DNA of 64,000 bases, from NCBI RefSeq assembly GCF_003001995.1, contig NZ_PVNB01000012.1, positions 41,845 to 105,844 on the forward strand, written 5' to 3'. Below are positions 1-8,916 of this stretch, one piece after another. The notes under the pieces were generated by a model, which made no database searches, was not told the origin of the DNA, and worked only from the letters and a program-made list of their open reading frames with translations. The stretch comes from Orenia metallireducens (GTDB taxonomy: Bacteria > Bacillota > Halanaerobiia > Halobacteroidales > Halobacteroidaceae). The number at the start of each line of letters is the position of its first letter. The stretch's first letter is position 1. A program made the position numbers and the translations under genes.

Positions 1-2
1 TT

Positions 3-695
3 TCAGTTATAAATACTGATATAATTAGGAAGGATTTAAAGAAAATATTCAAGAATTGGGGATTGGAGTTAAACCTTGCTGATTTATTAGATTTGAGTAA
101 GTTTTATAGTAGAATTATAGATTTTAGGAGTAATTTTACAGCAACACATTCTAAAGGGGTGGCTGTAACAGCAAGAGAGATAGCTAATTTATTGGGGTGG
201 TCTCAAACGAAGGCTATAAAATTAGAGATAGCTGGTTATCTACATGATTTAGGTAAGTTAGCAGTACCTGCTGAAATTTTAGAGAAACCAGGCAAATTAA
301 CTGCTGATGAGATGAATATTATTAAAAGCCATACCTTTTATACTTACCATGCACTAGATTCAATAGAAGGACTGGGAGAGATTAAAGAATGGGCAGCTTT
401 TCACCATGAGCGCTTAGATGGTACTGGTTATCCTTTCAAACATGATGAAAAGAGGTTATCGGTTGGTAGTAGGGTTTTATCAGTTGCTGATATCTTTACA
501 GCTCTTACTGAAGACCGACCTTATCGAGCAGGAATGGATAAGGATAAGACCTTATTAATTCTAGACTCTATGGCTAAGGAGAATGCTATAGATGGAAATA
601 TAGTAGCAAAGGTAATGGAGAATTATGATCTAATAGATAATATACGAGAGTTGGGGCAGAATAATATCAAAAAAGATTATAATCTCTTACGCTAA
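3..695 (+). CDS. HD-GYP domain phosphohydrolase, 5' end outside window
   Basis: The reading frame is open to the left edge, so this is the C-terminal part of a longer protein; the TTG at 63 is only an in-frame codon. The HD-GYP signature is complete: an early His in HSKGVA near nt 147, HDLGK near nt 243 and HHERLDGTGYP near nt 400-433, followed by a conserved region ending in RPYR. HD-GYP proteins hydrolyse cyclic di-GMP (and sometimes other cyclic dinucleotides) with a two- or three-metal centre in the cytoplasm. The missing N-terminus may carry a sensory or output domain, so the signal it answers to cannot be told. A terminator follows directly. Confidence 0.85.
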   Translation, partial: SVINTDIIRKDLKKIFKNWGLELNLADLLDLSKFYSRIIDFRSNFTATHSKGVAVTAREIANLLGWSQTKAIKLEIAGYLHDLGKLAVPAEILEKPGKLTADEMNIIKSHTFYTYHALDSIEGLGEIKEWAAFHHERLDGTGYPFKHDEKRLSVGSRVLSVADIFTALTEDRPYRAGMDKDKTLLILDSMAKENAIDGNIVAKVMENYDLIDNIRELGQNNIKKDYNLLR

Positions 696-708
696 TATCT
701 ATACCTTA

Positions 709-740
709 AACTGGGGACTTACTTCCTCGGTTTTTTTATT
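709..740 (+). terminator. Rho-independent terminator after HD-GYP gene
   Basis: AACTGGGGA (709-717) pairs with TTCCTCGGTT (723-732), with two G-U pairs, around a short loop and runs into seven T. It closes the transcript that enters from the left edge. Confidence 0.6.
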
Positions 741-801
741 TTGTCAATTGTAGTGGGAAGGGATAGAGGAGCTTATAATTTTAATTAGTAGGGGGCAAGT
801 T

Positions 802-1713
802 ATGAAAATAGATAGATTGTTAGCAATTATAATCTTATTAATTAATAAAGAAAAGATGACTGCTAAAGAGTTAGCAGATAATTTTGAGGTTTCTAGAAGA
901 ACGATTTATAGAGATGTAGAAACATTAAATAAAGCGGGTATACCAGTTGTAACGACTAAAGGGGTAGATGGTGGGATTAGTATCTTAGATAATTATAAAA
1001 TGGATAAAAATATATTTAAGATAGAAGAGCTAGAAACAATTATAAAGGCTTTAGAAGGAGTTAGTAAAGTTTTACCTGATTCTGATTTAGAAAATACTTT
1101 AGAAAAATTGAAAGGATTTAATCCAGATTTAGAGGAGAAAGAAGAGACTTTCATTATTGATTATAGTCCTTGGGGTAATGATGAAGAATTAACAGAAAAG
1201 GTTAATTTAATTAAAAACGCAATTAAAAATAATTTTTTAATAGAATTTTCTTACCTAAGTAATAAAAATCAAAGAACTTCAAGAAAATTAGAGCCATTGA
1301 CTATAATTTTAAAAGGACATTCATGGTATATTTATGGTTATTGTAGATTGAGGAAGGACTTTAGAATTTTTAGGGTCTCTAGAATAAGAGATTTGACTAT
1401 TAATCAGGAAAAATTCATTAGAAAGAAAGGAACTCCTCAAGAATGTTTAGATTCCAATAATATAACTGATAAAGTAAAACTGGTCTTAAAGGTAGATAAA
1501 GAGTATATTGAAAGATCTTATGAATATTTTCCAAGGGGATCCTTCGAAATATTGGAAGATGACTCAGCGATAATTAAAACAGAAATTTGGGAGAATGAAT
1601 GGTTGTATGAGTTTTTACTTGGTCTTGGAGAATATATTGAAGTTATAGAACCGATGAGAATAAGAGATATAATAAAGGCTAAGTTAGAAAAAACCTTAAA
1701 AAAATATTTTTAA
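802..1713 (+). CDS. YafY-type HTH/WYL-domain transcriptional regulator
   Basis: 303 aa. An N-terminal winged helix-turn-helix of the HTH_11 type (residues about 3-60, with SRRTIYRDVETL as the recognition helix) is followed by a WYL domain (about 140-215, ending in FRVSRIRDL) and a C-terminal WCX extension. Proteins of this build bind promoter DNA and respond to a small ligand or to single-stranded nucleic acid through the WYL module. The ATG follows GGGGG at good spacing. A short palindromic element, GACAT-ACTG-ATGTC (1718-1731), lies just after the stop codon and before the DUF3795 gene. It could be its own operator, but that is only a guess. Target genes are unknown. Confidence 0.8.
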   Translation: MKIDRLLAIIILLINKEKMTAKELADNFEVSRRTIYRDVETLNKAGIPVVTTKGVDGGISILDNYKMDKNIFKIEELETIIKALEGVSKVLPDSDLENTLEKLKGFNPDLEEKEETFIIDYSPWGNDEELTEKVNLIKNAIKNNFLIEFSYLSNKNQRTSRKLEPLTIILKGHSWYIYGYCRLRKDFRIFRVSRIRDLTINQEKFIRKKGTPQECLDSNNITDKVKLVLKVDKEYIERSYEYFPRGSFEILEDDSAIIKTEIWENEWLYEFLLGLGEYIEVIEPMRIRDIIKAKLEKTLKKYF

Positions 1714-1779
1714 ATATGACATACTGATGTCTAATTTCCTCTGTTATAATTTAGATAAGTTAGGTATAATAGGGGGATG

Positions 1780-2133
1780 ATGGTTTTGAAGAAGATAGCT
1801 GCTGATAAAAGCTTGATAGCTTACTGTGGTCTGTATTGTGGGGCTTGTAAGAAATACTTAAAGGGAAGATGTTCAGGTTGTCATAAGAATGAAGGAGCTA
1901 CTTGGTGTAAGGTTAGAAATTGTTGTATAGAGAATAGTTACTTAAGTTGTGCTGATTGTAAAGAATTTTCTGATCAGAGTAAATGTAGGAGGTTTAATAA
2001 TTTTATATCTAAAGTATTTGCTTTGATTTTTCGTTCTGATAGACAGGCTTGTATTGATTTAATAAGGGAGAAGGGATATGAGAATTATGCTCAGAAGATG
2101 ACAAGTACAGAGGAGATGGTGATTAAAAGGTGA
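1780..2133 (+). CDS. Cysteine-rich DUF3795 family protein
   Basis: About 117 aa with twelve cysteines, including CGLYCGACKKYLKG near the N-terminus and the CSGCHKN, CKVRNCC and CADCKEF pairs. This is the pattern of DUF3795 proteins, thought to bind zinc or an iron-sulfur cluster; no reaction is established for the family. The start is uncertain: ATG codons at 1777 and 1780 lie only 0 and 3 nt after the GGGGG ribosome-binding site, so TTG at 1786 (9 nt spacing) may be used. A TATAAT lies at 1745-1750. The gene follows the WYL regulator, which may control it. Confidence 0.7.
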   Translation: MVLKKIAADKSLIAYCGLYCGACKKYLKGRCSGCHKNEGATWCKVRNCCIENSYLSCADCKEFSDQSKCRRFNNFISKVFALIFRSDRQACIDLIREKGYENYAQKMTSTEEMVIKR

Positions 2134-2135
2134 AA

Positions 2136-2168
2136 AACTGACCATTGAGCAATGGTTAGTTTTTTGAT
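2136..2168 (+). terminator. Rho-independent terminator after DUF3795 gene
   Basis: AACTGACCATT pairs with AATGGTTAGTT (one G-T pair) around the loop GAGC, followed by TTTTTT. The stem starts immediately after the stop codon. Confidence 0.75.
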
Positions 2169-2372
2169 TTTTATCATTAGAAAAAAGAGTTTTGGGTTTC
2201 TAAATAGAATACTTGAAAGAATTGAGTTTCTTATCCTATCTGACACAATGATTTTAATTAGTTGGATAAGATAACTCATATAGTTAGATCAATTGATAAG
2301 TTGTAATCAGTAATAATTACTGATATAATGATTAAGTAATTGCTAATTGATTCTCAGAGAACGATAGATATA

Positions 2373-2420
2373 GTTATCCAACTTTAGAATGAAATTAAAA
2401 TTAAAGTAAAGTTGGATAAC
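2373..2420. repeat. 14-bp perfect inverted repeat
   Basis: GTTATCCAACTTTA (2373-2386) and its exact complement TAAAGTTGGATAAC (2407-2420) flank a 20-nt AT-rich spacer. A related fragment, AGTTGGATAAGATAAC, lies about 140 bp upstream. There is no T-tract, so it is not an ordinary terminator; it could be a regulatory or mobile-repeat remnant. Confidence 0.6.
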
Positions 2421-2615
2421 AGTGGATAGGAAAAATTCGTTTGGGTATTTTTCCATCACAAAGAGTTCAAAGAACTCGTAGGATGAGTAACAAGTAATGA
2501 GTGACAAGTTAAAATCCAAAACATAAAAACACTATAAATTACACTTTAGACTTGGAGATCTATATAGATGCATGAATTTAAAATTAAACTTTATAGAGAA
2601 AAAGCGACGTTTAGG

Positions 2616-2700
2616 CGATAGGTGGGTAGGAGGTAGGAAAATCCAACTACCTAACCACCCAACCCCTAACTATCTAATAAAAAACTGTCGCAATATACTC
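2616..2700. repeat. Dispersed intergenic repeat (GGTGGGTAGG type) next to a GCGACAG element
   Basis: A GGTGGGTAGG arm and a CTAACCACCCAACCCC arm form an imperfect hairpin. The same pair of arms recurs at 50865-50932. At 2680-2700 the complement of ATTGCGACAGTTTT follows; that motif also occurs at about 8327 and 63874. Confidence 0.55.
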
Positions 2701-2847
2701 ATTAAGTTTCACTTTATTATTGGGTACCTATAGAGATATATTTATTGAGTGTATTATTTTAGATTAAAATAATAATTAATATATAAAGGATTAAAATGTC
2801 TACTAATTATAAAAAAGAATTAATAAACTCAAAAGAGGTGAAGATGA

Positions 2848-5658
2848 ATGGCTAAAGATAAGATTATAATCAAAGGAGCAAAGGAACATAATTTGCAGAA
2901 TATAGATGTGGAGATCCCCCGTGATAAGCTGGTGGTTATTACTGGGTTGAGTGGTTCAGGTAAGTCTTCTCTGGCCTTTGATACTATTTATGCTGAAGGG
3001 CAGAGAAGGTATGTAGAGAGCTTATCTGCTTATGCTCGCCAATTCTTAGGACAGATGGAGAAGCCTAAGGTGGAGTATATAGAAGGTTTATCACCATCAA
3101 TCTCGATAGATCAAAAGACTACCAGTAAGAATCCAAGGTCAACAGTGGGAACAGTAACAGAGATTCATGATTACTTGAGGTTATTATATGCCCGTATCGG
3201 TACTCCTCATTGTCCAAGCTGTGGACAAGAAATCACATCCCAGACAGTTCAGGAGATTGTTGATCAGGTAATGGAGTTGCCAGAGAGGACTAAGTTTCAG
3301 ATTTTAGCTCCTATTGTTAGGGGAAGGAAGGGTGAATATAAAGAGCTTTTAGCTAGGATACAGCGCGAAGGTTTTGTAAGAGTTAGAGTTGATGGTGAAA
3401 TAAGAGATATAGCAGAAGAGATTGAATTGGATAAGAATAAGAAGCACTCTATTGAGGTTGTAGTAGATCGTTTGATCATGAAAGCAGATTTAGAGGCAAG
3501 GCTTGCTGAATCTTTGGAGAGGGCTTTGGAGTTAGCAGAAGGGTTAGTAGTTATAGATGTTATTGATGGAGAGGAGCAGTTATTTAGTGAGAACTTTGCT
3601 TGTCCTGATTGTGGAATCAGTTTAGAAGAGTTATCACCGAGAATGTTCTCCTTTAATAGCCCTTATGGGGCCTGTGACACTTGTGATGGCTTGGGAAATA
3701 AACGGGAATTTGATCCTGATTTAATCTTAGACTATGATAAGTCACTCAATGGAGGAGCTATTATCCCTTGGCAAGGTTCAAGTAGTACCTATTATCCACA
3801 GATTATCAATGCTTTAGCTCACAAGTATGATGTTGACCCTGATGCTCCTCTAAAAGAGGTTGATAGTAAATTTATAAATATCCTACTCTATGGAGATACA
3901 GGCTATGTAGAATTTGAATATACCAATCGGCGAGGTAGAACTAGAACCCATGAAACAGAATTTGAAGGTTTAATTGGTCTGTTTCATAGGAGAGCAAGAG
4001 AGAGTAAGTCAGAGAGTGCCCGTAAGAGGTTGGAGAACTATATGAGTATTAGACCTTGCCCTGATTGTGGAGGGAATCGCTTAAGACCAGAGAGTTTAGC
4101 TGTTACTGTTAGTGATAAGTCTATTGCTGAAATTAGTAATCTATCTATTGAAGATGCTTATAATTTTTTTACTGACCTTGAATTAGTAGGTTCTAAGAAG
4201 GTTATCGCTACTGAAATCTTAAAGGAGATTAGAGCAAGGTTGAGTTTCTTATTCAATGTAGGTTTAGGATACTTAAACCTTAGCCGTAATTCTGGAACAT
4301 TATCTGGTGGTGAAGCTCAACGGATTAGATTGGCTACTCAGATTGGTTCTAGTTTGGTAGGAGTTATTTATATCTTAGATGAACCAAGTATTGGGTTGCA
4401 TCAACGGGACAATGAGCGTTTAATCAATACTTTAGAGCATCTTCGTGATGTAGGAAATACAGTAATAGTTGTAGAGCATGATGAGGATACTATTAGGACA
4501 GCAGACCATATTCTTGATATCGGTCCTAAGGCTGGTCGCCATGGAGGAAAGGTAGTAGCAGCAGGTACTGCTAAGGAGATCATGGAGGTAGAAGAGTCTA
4601 TTACAGGGCAATATCTATCTGGGAAGAAGAAGATTGAGGTACCTGTAGAGAGATTGAAGCCCAATGGCAAATATCTTGAAGTTAAAGGGGCTAAGGAGCA
4701 TAACTTAAAAGATATAGATATAAAAATACCTTTAGGAACCTTTACTTGTGTAACTGGAGTTTCAGGATCTGGTAAGAGTACCTTGGTCAATAAGATTTTA
4801 AATCGTAAATTGATGCAGGAATTCTATAAATCTAAATTAAGACCTGGTAAACATGATGAAATTCTAGGTATAGATCAAGTGGATAAGGTAATCAATATCG
4901 ACCAGTCACCGATAGGTAGAACACCTCGTTCTAATCCTGCAACTTATACCAAGGTCTTTGATTATATCCGTGATGTCTTTACCAAGGTACCTTTATCACA
5001 AGAACGTGGTTATAAGAAAGGGCGTTTTAGCTTCAATGTTAAAGGGGGACGCTGTGAAGCCTGTAAAGGTGATGGAATTATTAAGATTGAGATGCACTTC
5101 TTAGCTGATGTCTATGTTCCTTGTGAAGTATGTAAGGGAGAGCGTTATAATCGAGAGACTCTAGATATTAAATATAAAGGTAAGACCATTGCTGATGTAT
5201 TGGATATGACAGTAGAAGAAGCCTTAGAATTCTTTGAGAATATTCCTACTATTAAACGCAGACTTCAGACATTATATGATGTAGGATTAAGCTATATCAG
5301 ATTGGGACAACCTTCGACTACCTTATCAGGAGGAGAAGCCCAAAGAATCAAGTTAGCTACTGAATTGAGTAAGATGAATACAGGAAATACTATCTATATC
5401 TTAGATGAGCCGACAACAGGACTTCACTTTGAAGATGTAAATAAACTGTTACAAGTATTACAGAGATTAAAAGAAGGTGGCAATACTATCCTAGTAATCG
5501 AGCATAATCTAGATGTAATTAAATCTGCCGACTATATCATTGATTTAGGTCCTGAAGGTGGAGTCAATGGTGGAGAGGTGATTGCTACAGGAAGTCCAGA
5601 GGAAGTAGCAGAGGTAGAAGGGTCGTATACAGGACAGTTTCTTAAAAAGATACTTTAA
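2848..5658 (+). CDS. uvrA: Excinuclease ABC subunit A
   Basis: 936 aa, full length for UvrA. It is the damage-recognising ATPase of nucleotide excision repair, which scans DNA with UvrB. Visible are two ABC ATPase halves. The first Walker A is GLSGSGKSS near residue 33, with a first zinc-binding pair CPDC...CDTC around 252-275. An ABC signature LSGGEAQRI lies near 485, the second Walker [10 protein letters not shown] near 640, a second zinc module CEAC...CEVC around 737-762, and a second LSGGEAQRI near 830. The ATG at 2848 sits 7 nt after AGAGGTG; a nearby ATG at 2844 is out of frame. uvrC follows 0.4 kb downstream; uvrB is not in the window. Confidence 0.98.
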   Translation: MAKDKIIIKGAKEHNLQNIDVEIPRDKLVVITGLSGSGKSSLAFDTIYAEGQRRYVESLSAYARQFLGQMEKPKVEYIEGLSPSISIDQKTTSKNPRSTVGTVTEIHDYLRLLYARIGTPHCPSCGQEITSQTVQEIVDQVMELPERTKFQILAPIVRGRKGEYKELLARIQREGFVRVRVDGEIRDIAEEIELDKNKKHSIEVVVDRLIMKADLEARLAESLERALELAEGLVVIDVIDGEEQLFSENFACPDCGISLEELSPRMFSFNSPYGACDTCDGLGNKREFDPDLILDYDKSLNGGAIIPWQGSSSTYYPQIINALAHKYDVDPDAPLKEVDSKFINILLYGDTGYVEFEYTNRRGRTRTHETEFEGLIGLFHRRARESKSESARKRLENYMSIRPCPDCGGNRLRPESLAVTVSDKSIAEISNLSIEDAYNFFTDLELVGSKKVIATEILKEIRARLSFLFNVGLGYLNLSRNSGTLSGGEAQRIRLATQIGSSLVGVIYILDEPSIGLHQRDNERLINTLEHLRDVGNTVIVVEHDEDTIRTADHILDIGPKAGRHGGKVVAAGTAKEIMEVEESITGQYLSGKKKIEVPVERLKPNGKYLEVKGAKEHNLKDIDIKIPLGTFTCVTGVSGSGKSTLVNKILNRKLMQEFYKSKLRPGKHDEILGIDQVDKVINIDQSPIGRTPRSNPATYTKVFDYIRDVFTKVPLSQERGYKKGRFSFNVKGGRCEACKGDGIIKIEMHFLADVYVPCEVCKGERYNRETLDIKYKGKTIADVLDMTVEEALEFFENIPTIKRRLQTLYDVGLSYIRLGQPSTTLSGGEAQRIKLATELSKMNTGNTIYILDEPTTGLHFEDVNKLLQVLQRLKEGGNTILVIEHNLDVIKSADYIIDLGPEGGVNGGEVIATGSPEEVAEVEGSYTGQFLKKIL

Positions 5659-5759
5659 TAATTGAAAATTGAGAATGTAGAATTGAGAATTCTTAAGTCT
5701 TTTGAACTTTAAATAAAAAATTACTGTTTGAAATAAGTAAATCTTAATCTAAATTTTGA

Positions 5760-5797
5760 GTTAAATTAAAGCTCTGAGCAGAGCTTTAATTTAACTA
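5760..5797 (+). terminator. Long perfect hairpin after uvrA
   Basis: GTTAAATTAAAGCTCTG (5760-5776) and its exact complement (5779-5795) form a 17-bp palindrome. The T-run behind it is weak (ACTATTTATT), so it may act as a terminator or as a 3' end stabiliser for uvrA mRNA. Confidence 0.5.
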
Positions 5798-5845
5798 TTT
5801 ATTATACAATTATAATTGCTTATTGAGTTTAATTTTTTAAATGAT

Positions 5846-5985
5846 TGGGCTAGTTTTGCCACGAAGAGTTTTCTCTTTTTAAAACTCGTAGGTTTGCTTA
5901 CTTTTTTATCTATGGAAAAAAGGTAAGTCACCTTTTAGGCGCGCCCTGAAGGTGGTTTTCCTGAGGAAGTACTCTTGGGGTGAAA
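5846..5985 (+). repeat. Dispersed intergenic repeat, forward copy
   Basis: The stretch running from GGGCTAGTTTTGCCACG through AACTCGTAGGTTTG to AAGTACTCTTGGGGTG recurs in inverted orientation at about 8372-8462 and as fragments at about 2443-2490 and 21415-21475. It fills most of the uvrA-uvrC gap and has no convincing ORF. Confidence 0.6.
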
Positions 5986-6054
5986 CCTGAACTATGGTTA
6001 AGTAAAAATTTTGATAAAATCATCAATAATTACTGAACTCAAAGGATGATTTAT

Positions 6055-7869
6055 ATGAAACTAAAAGAAAAAGTAAAGAACCTCCCTAAAGAACCTGGTG
6101 TTTATTTGATGAAGGATAATCTAGGCAAGATTATCTATGTTGGTAAGGCAAAATCTTTAAAAAATAGAGTTGGTTCTTACTTTCAAAGCTCTAAGCATCA
6201 GAGATTTAAGACCAAGGTATTGGTAGAGAATATTATTGACTTCGATTATATCATCACAGATACTGAAGTAGAAGCTTTAATCTTAGAGAATAATCTAATC
6301 AAGAAATATCATCCCAAATATAACATTCAACTTAAGGATGATAAGACTTATCCTTATATTAAAGTAACCTTAGATGAGGTCTATCCTAGAATCTTTAAGA
6401 CTAGAATAGTCAAAAGTGATGGTGCCAGATATTTTGGACCCTATACTGATGCTAAGGCTGTCAATGATATTATAGAGCTGTTACATGATATGTTTAAGCT
6501 AAGAACCTGTAAAAGGAGTTTGACAGAAAAGAAAGAAAAGAGAGCCTGTCTTAACTTTCATATTAAAAAATGTGTAGCACCTTGTATTAACGAAATCAGT
6601 GTTGAGGAATATAATAGATTGATAGAGAAATCTATCATGATTTTAGAAGGAAAAGAGGGTAATTTAGTCAAGGAATTAGAAAGTCAGATGGAGAAGGCAG
6701 CAGCAGATTTGAACTTTGAGGCTGCTGCTAAATTGAGGGATCAGATTAGGGCAATAGATAAGGTTACCCAAAAGCAGAAGATAGTCTCTGATAAATTAAT
6801 CAACCAAGATATTATAGCATTGGCTCAGGCTGATAATGATATCTGTGTACAATTATTGATAGTTAGAAGTGGTAGATTGATTGGCAAAGAGGACTTTATT
6901 TTTAAAGAGAGTGATGATTTAAAAGAGACCTTAACTGCTTTCTTGCAACAATACTATGATAATTCTTATTATATCCCTGAGGAGATTCTCTTAGAGATTG
7001 AGATTGAAGATCTAGAATTGATTAATCAATGGTTAACGGAACGTAAAGGGAGTAAAGTCGAATTAAAGGTTCCAAAGATTGGAGAGAAGAAAGAGCTAGT
7101 ACAGATGGCTTATCGTAATGCTCGTTATAATCTTAAGGAGTATCGTTTTAAGCAGAAGTTTCAATCCCTCAAGGCAAGTACAGGAGTTGTAGAATTGCAG
7201 GAGTATTTAGGGTTAGAAGAGATGCCTTATCGAATTGAAGGCTTTGATATCTCTCATGTACAAGGAACCGATACTGTAGCTTCGATGGTGGTTTTTGAGA
7301 ATGGTGAACCTAAAAAGAGTGATTATCGCCGCTTTAAGATCAAGCATGGGCAGGGAAATAATGATTTTCTCTCGATGAGTGAGGTTGTTACCCGTCGTTA
7401 TTCTAGACTATTAGAGGGAGGTAAGAAGTTTCCTGACTTGATTTTGATTGATGGTGGAAAAGGTCAATTGGCTGCTGCTGTAGAAATATTAAATAACCTA
7501 GGTAGACCAGGAGAACAGATAATTGGTCTGGCTAAAAGAGAAGAAGAGGTCTTTTTACCAGGTCAGAGTGAACCGATTATTCTGCCTAGAAATTCTCAGG
7601 CATTATACCTAATTCAACGGGTACGTGATGAGGCTCATCGTTTTGCTGTCAGTTATCATCGTAAGTTACGTTCACGCCGTCTAACCCATTCGATGATAGA
7701 TGAAATTCCAGGGGTAGGACCAAAGCGAAGAGAGTCATTATTAAAGTACTTTGGATCTCTAGGAAAGATTAAGCAGGCAACAATAGAAGAGTTATCAGAG
7801 GTTGAAGGAATTAGTGATAAGACTGCTAGTCAGATTAGAGAGTATTTAGATAAGCATATTGAACCTTAA
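6055..7869 (+). CDS. uvrC: Excinuclease ABC subunit C
   Basis: 604 aa. UvrC makes both incisions around a lesion after UvrA/UvrB loading. The N-terminal GIY-YIG nuclease is seen in GVYLM...IIYVGKAKSLKNRV, followed by a cysteine cluster (CKRSL...ACLNF..KKCVAPC), a UVR UvrB-interaction motif (AADLNFEAAAKLRDQI), an RNase H-like nuclease domain (IEGFDISHVQGTD, then LILIDGGKGQL) and a C-terminal tandem helix-hairpin-helix (IPGVGPKRRESLLKYFGS). I chose ATG 6055: the sequence AAAGGATGAT (6041-6050) is the ribosome-binding site itself, so the ATG at 6046 inside it is unlikely to be the start. Confidence 0.97.
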   Translation: MKLKEKVKNLPKEPGVYLMKDNLGKIIYVGKAKSLKNRVGSYFQSSKHQRFKTKVLVENIIDFDYIITDTEVEALILENNLIKKYHPKYNIQLKDDKTYPYIKVTLDEVYPRIFKTRIVKSDGARYFGPYTDAKAVNDIIELLHDMFKLRTCKRSLTEKKEKRACLNFHIKKCVAPCINEISVEEYNRLIEKSIMILEGKEGNLVKELESQMEKAAADLNFEAAAKLRDQIRAIDKVTQKQKIVSDKLINQDIIALAQADNDICVQLLIVRSGRLIGKEDFIFKESDDLKETLTAFLQQYYDNSYYIPEEILLEIEIEDLELINQWLTERKGSKVELKVPKIGEKKELVQMAYRNARYNLKEYRFKQKFQSLKASTGVVELQEYLGLEEMPYRIEGFDISHVQGTDTVASMVVFENGEPKKSDYRRFKIKHGQGNNDFLSMSEVVTRRYSRLLEGGKKFPDLILIDGGKGQLAAAVEILNNLGRPGEQIIGLAKREEEVFLPGQSEPIILPRNSQALYLIQRVRDEAHRFAVSYHRKLRSRRLTHSMIDEIPGVGPKRRESLLKYFGSLGKIKQATIEELSEVEGISDKTASQIREYLDKHIEP

Positions 7870-7875
7870 TAATAG

Positions 7876-7958
7876 TGTGAGTGGTCTGTGTGAGTAAAGA
7901 GTAATGATATTAAACTAAGAAGTTAACTCGTTACCTGTCACTCCATCACTCGTCACTG
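7876..7958. repeat. Imperfect palindromic intergenic repeat (AGTRA/ACTCGT type)
   Basis: GAGTAAAGAGTAATGA on one side and TCGTTACCTGTCACTCC/ATCACTCGTCACT on the other can fold into an imperfect hairpin. Similar elements with the same vocabulary lie at 19747-19842, 26788-26858 and 55870-55955. Confidence 0.5.
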
Positions 7959-7979
7959 AAATTAAAAGGAGTGATTATT

Positions 7980-8318
7980 TTGAAGGCAATAGCTAGATTG
8001 TTAATTACTATGTTGGCTTTGATATTGACAGCGAAGATAGTTCCAGGGATTGTTATCGGGAGTTTAGGTGCAGGTTTTTGGGCAGCTTTAATTTTAGGTC
8101 TTGTAAATACCTTTATTAAACCTGTATTTACCTTACTTACTCTTCCATTAACTATTTTAAGTTTTGGACTATTTTTATTTGTAATCAATGGACTTATGTT
8201 ATTAATTACAGCAAGTTTAGTGGCTAATTTTCATGTATCAGGTTTATTGGCAGCTATTTTTGGTTCTATTATTTTAAGTATTATTAATAGTTTTATGTTA
8301 GATGTTCTTTATGATTAA
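7980..8318 (+). CDS. YvlD-type phage holin 4 superfamily membrane protein
   Basis: 112 aa, four predicted membrane segments with small loops, matching the Phage_holin_4_2 family (YvlD-like): LKAIARLLITMLALILTA, a Gly-rich second segment, the NTFIKP motif after helix 2, and a C-terminal helix. Chromosomal members are inner-membrane proteins of unknown role, sometimes linked to envelope stress. The SD AAAAGGAG (7964-7971) fits the TTG at 7980 (8 nt) better than the GTG at 7971, which overlaps the SD. It stands alone between repeat elements, with no sign of phage genes, so a lysis role is unlikely. Confidence 0.75.
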   Translation: MKAIARLLITMLALILTAKIVPGIVIGSLGAGFWAALILGLVNTFIKPVFTLLTLPLTILSFGLFLFVINGLMLLITASLVANFHVSGLLAAIFGSIILSIINSFMLDVLYD

Positions 8319-8324
8319 TGGGGA

Positions 8325-8470
8325 TATTGCGACAGTTTTACTTTTTAAAAAGCAAGTAAAAATCTTAGGTTCCGCCTAAGGGCGGGTTGCGTTTTTCCTT
8401 GATGAAAAAGTAACCAAACCTACAGGTTCATAGAACCTTCCGTGGCAAAAACAGCCCAATCAAGAAGAAA
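8325..8470 (-). repeat. Dispersed intergenic repeat, inverted copy
   Basis: It starts with ATTGCGACAGTTTTAC (shared with 63874 and, inverted, 2680-2700). It continues with a GC-rich hairpin (TTCCGCCTAAGGGCGG) and then the inverted form of the repeat at 5846-5985: CAAACCTACAGGTTC...CGTGGCAAAAACAGCCC. The rest of the gap to 8720 is AT-rich, with no gene seen. Confidence 0.6.
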
Positions 8471-8722
8471 ATTAAACTCGCTACGCAATCAACATTAATT
8501 GAAAATAAGATAGCTAAGAGTCCTACTTCAAAGATTATCTTATTAACTATTATTTTTTTAGAATACTTGCTTCGCTCAAACATTAATTTCCTTCGCGTTT
8601 AAGGTCTTTTAAATATTAACTTTTAACTCTTAATTTTTAACTATAAAAATATCGCAATATTATTCAATTATCTCAATTTCTATACTATCATAAACAACAA
8701 TATAATATTAAATAAAGTTATC

Positions 8723-8757
8723 AAGGTGACCATAGTCGGTCATCTTTTCTTTTTATC
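8723..8757 (+). terminator. Hairpin with T-run before the SPOCS operon
   Basis: AAGGTGACC (8723-8731) pairs with GGTCATCTT (8738-8746) around ATAGTC, followed by TTTCTTTTT. It would stop read-through from the repeat region into the next promoter (TATAAT at 8777-8782, within CATATAAT, which also resembles the -10 of mother-cell sigma factors). Confidence 0.6.
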
Positions 8758-8811
8758 ACTATCTAATCTTTCTGCATATAATGCTAATAAGGAAAGAAAG
8801 GAGGAGCTAAT

Positions 8812-8916
8812 ATGGCAAAAAGCAGAATGAACTTTAGACCTAGACTGATCAAAAGGGTGATTCATCTCCAAAGGGAAGAGAGGGATAAGAGAGATGCCAA
8901 ACAGGATTCCAATTGA
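8812..8916 (+). CDS. Small basic 34-aa protein, translationally overlapping the SPOCS-LysM gene
   Basis: Thirty-four codons: starts MAKSRMNFRPRL, ends RDAKQDSN, with fourteen Lys/Arg residues and no hydrophobic segment. The ATG lies 6-7 nt after a near-perfect AAAGGAGG (8797-8804), a much better ribosome-binding site than that of the next gene. It overlaps the next start by 23 nt in another frame, which suggests translational coupling: ribosomes ending at 8916 could reinitiate at 8894. I do not recognise a family. It may be a functional peptide or simply a leader that meters expression of the SPOCS protein. Confidence 0.55.
   Translation: MAKSRMNFRPRLIKRVIHLQREERDKRDAKQDSN

Larger units (their letters stand above)
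2169..2847. other. Gene-free stretch with palindromes and dispersed repeats before uvrA
   Basis: No convincing gene is seen. It holds a 19-bp palindrome (2306-2324, ATCAGTAAT-A-ATTACTGAT), a 14-bp inverted repeat (2373-2420), a piece of the dispersed repeat also found at 5.9 and 8.4 kb (about 2443-2490), an AGTAACAAGTAATGAG-type repeat piece (about 2488-2512) and a GGTGGGTAGG-type repeat (2616-2700). No LexA (SOS) box was recognised upstream of uvrA. Confidence 0.6.

Noticed and set aside
2091..2279. 62-codon minus-strand frame overlapping the end of the DUF3795 gene
   Set aside because: It reads through a plus-strand terminator, has no SD, and no recognisable domain.
4401..4790. 129-codon open frame antisense to uvrA
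   Set aside because: Shadow of a conserved gene, low-complexity composition, no ribosome-binding site.
6046..6054. Earlier ATG for uvrC
   Set aside because: The ATG lies inside the AAAGGATGAT ribosome-binding site for ATG 6055 and adds only MIY.
7980..8318. Prophage remnant based on the holin-like gene
   Set aside because: No other phage gene, integrase or attachment site is nearby; chromosomal YvlD-type proteins are common.
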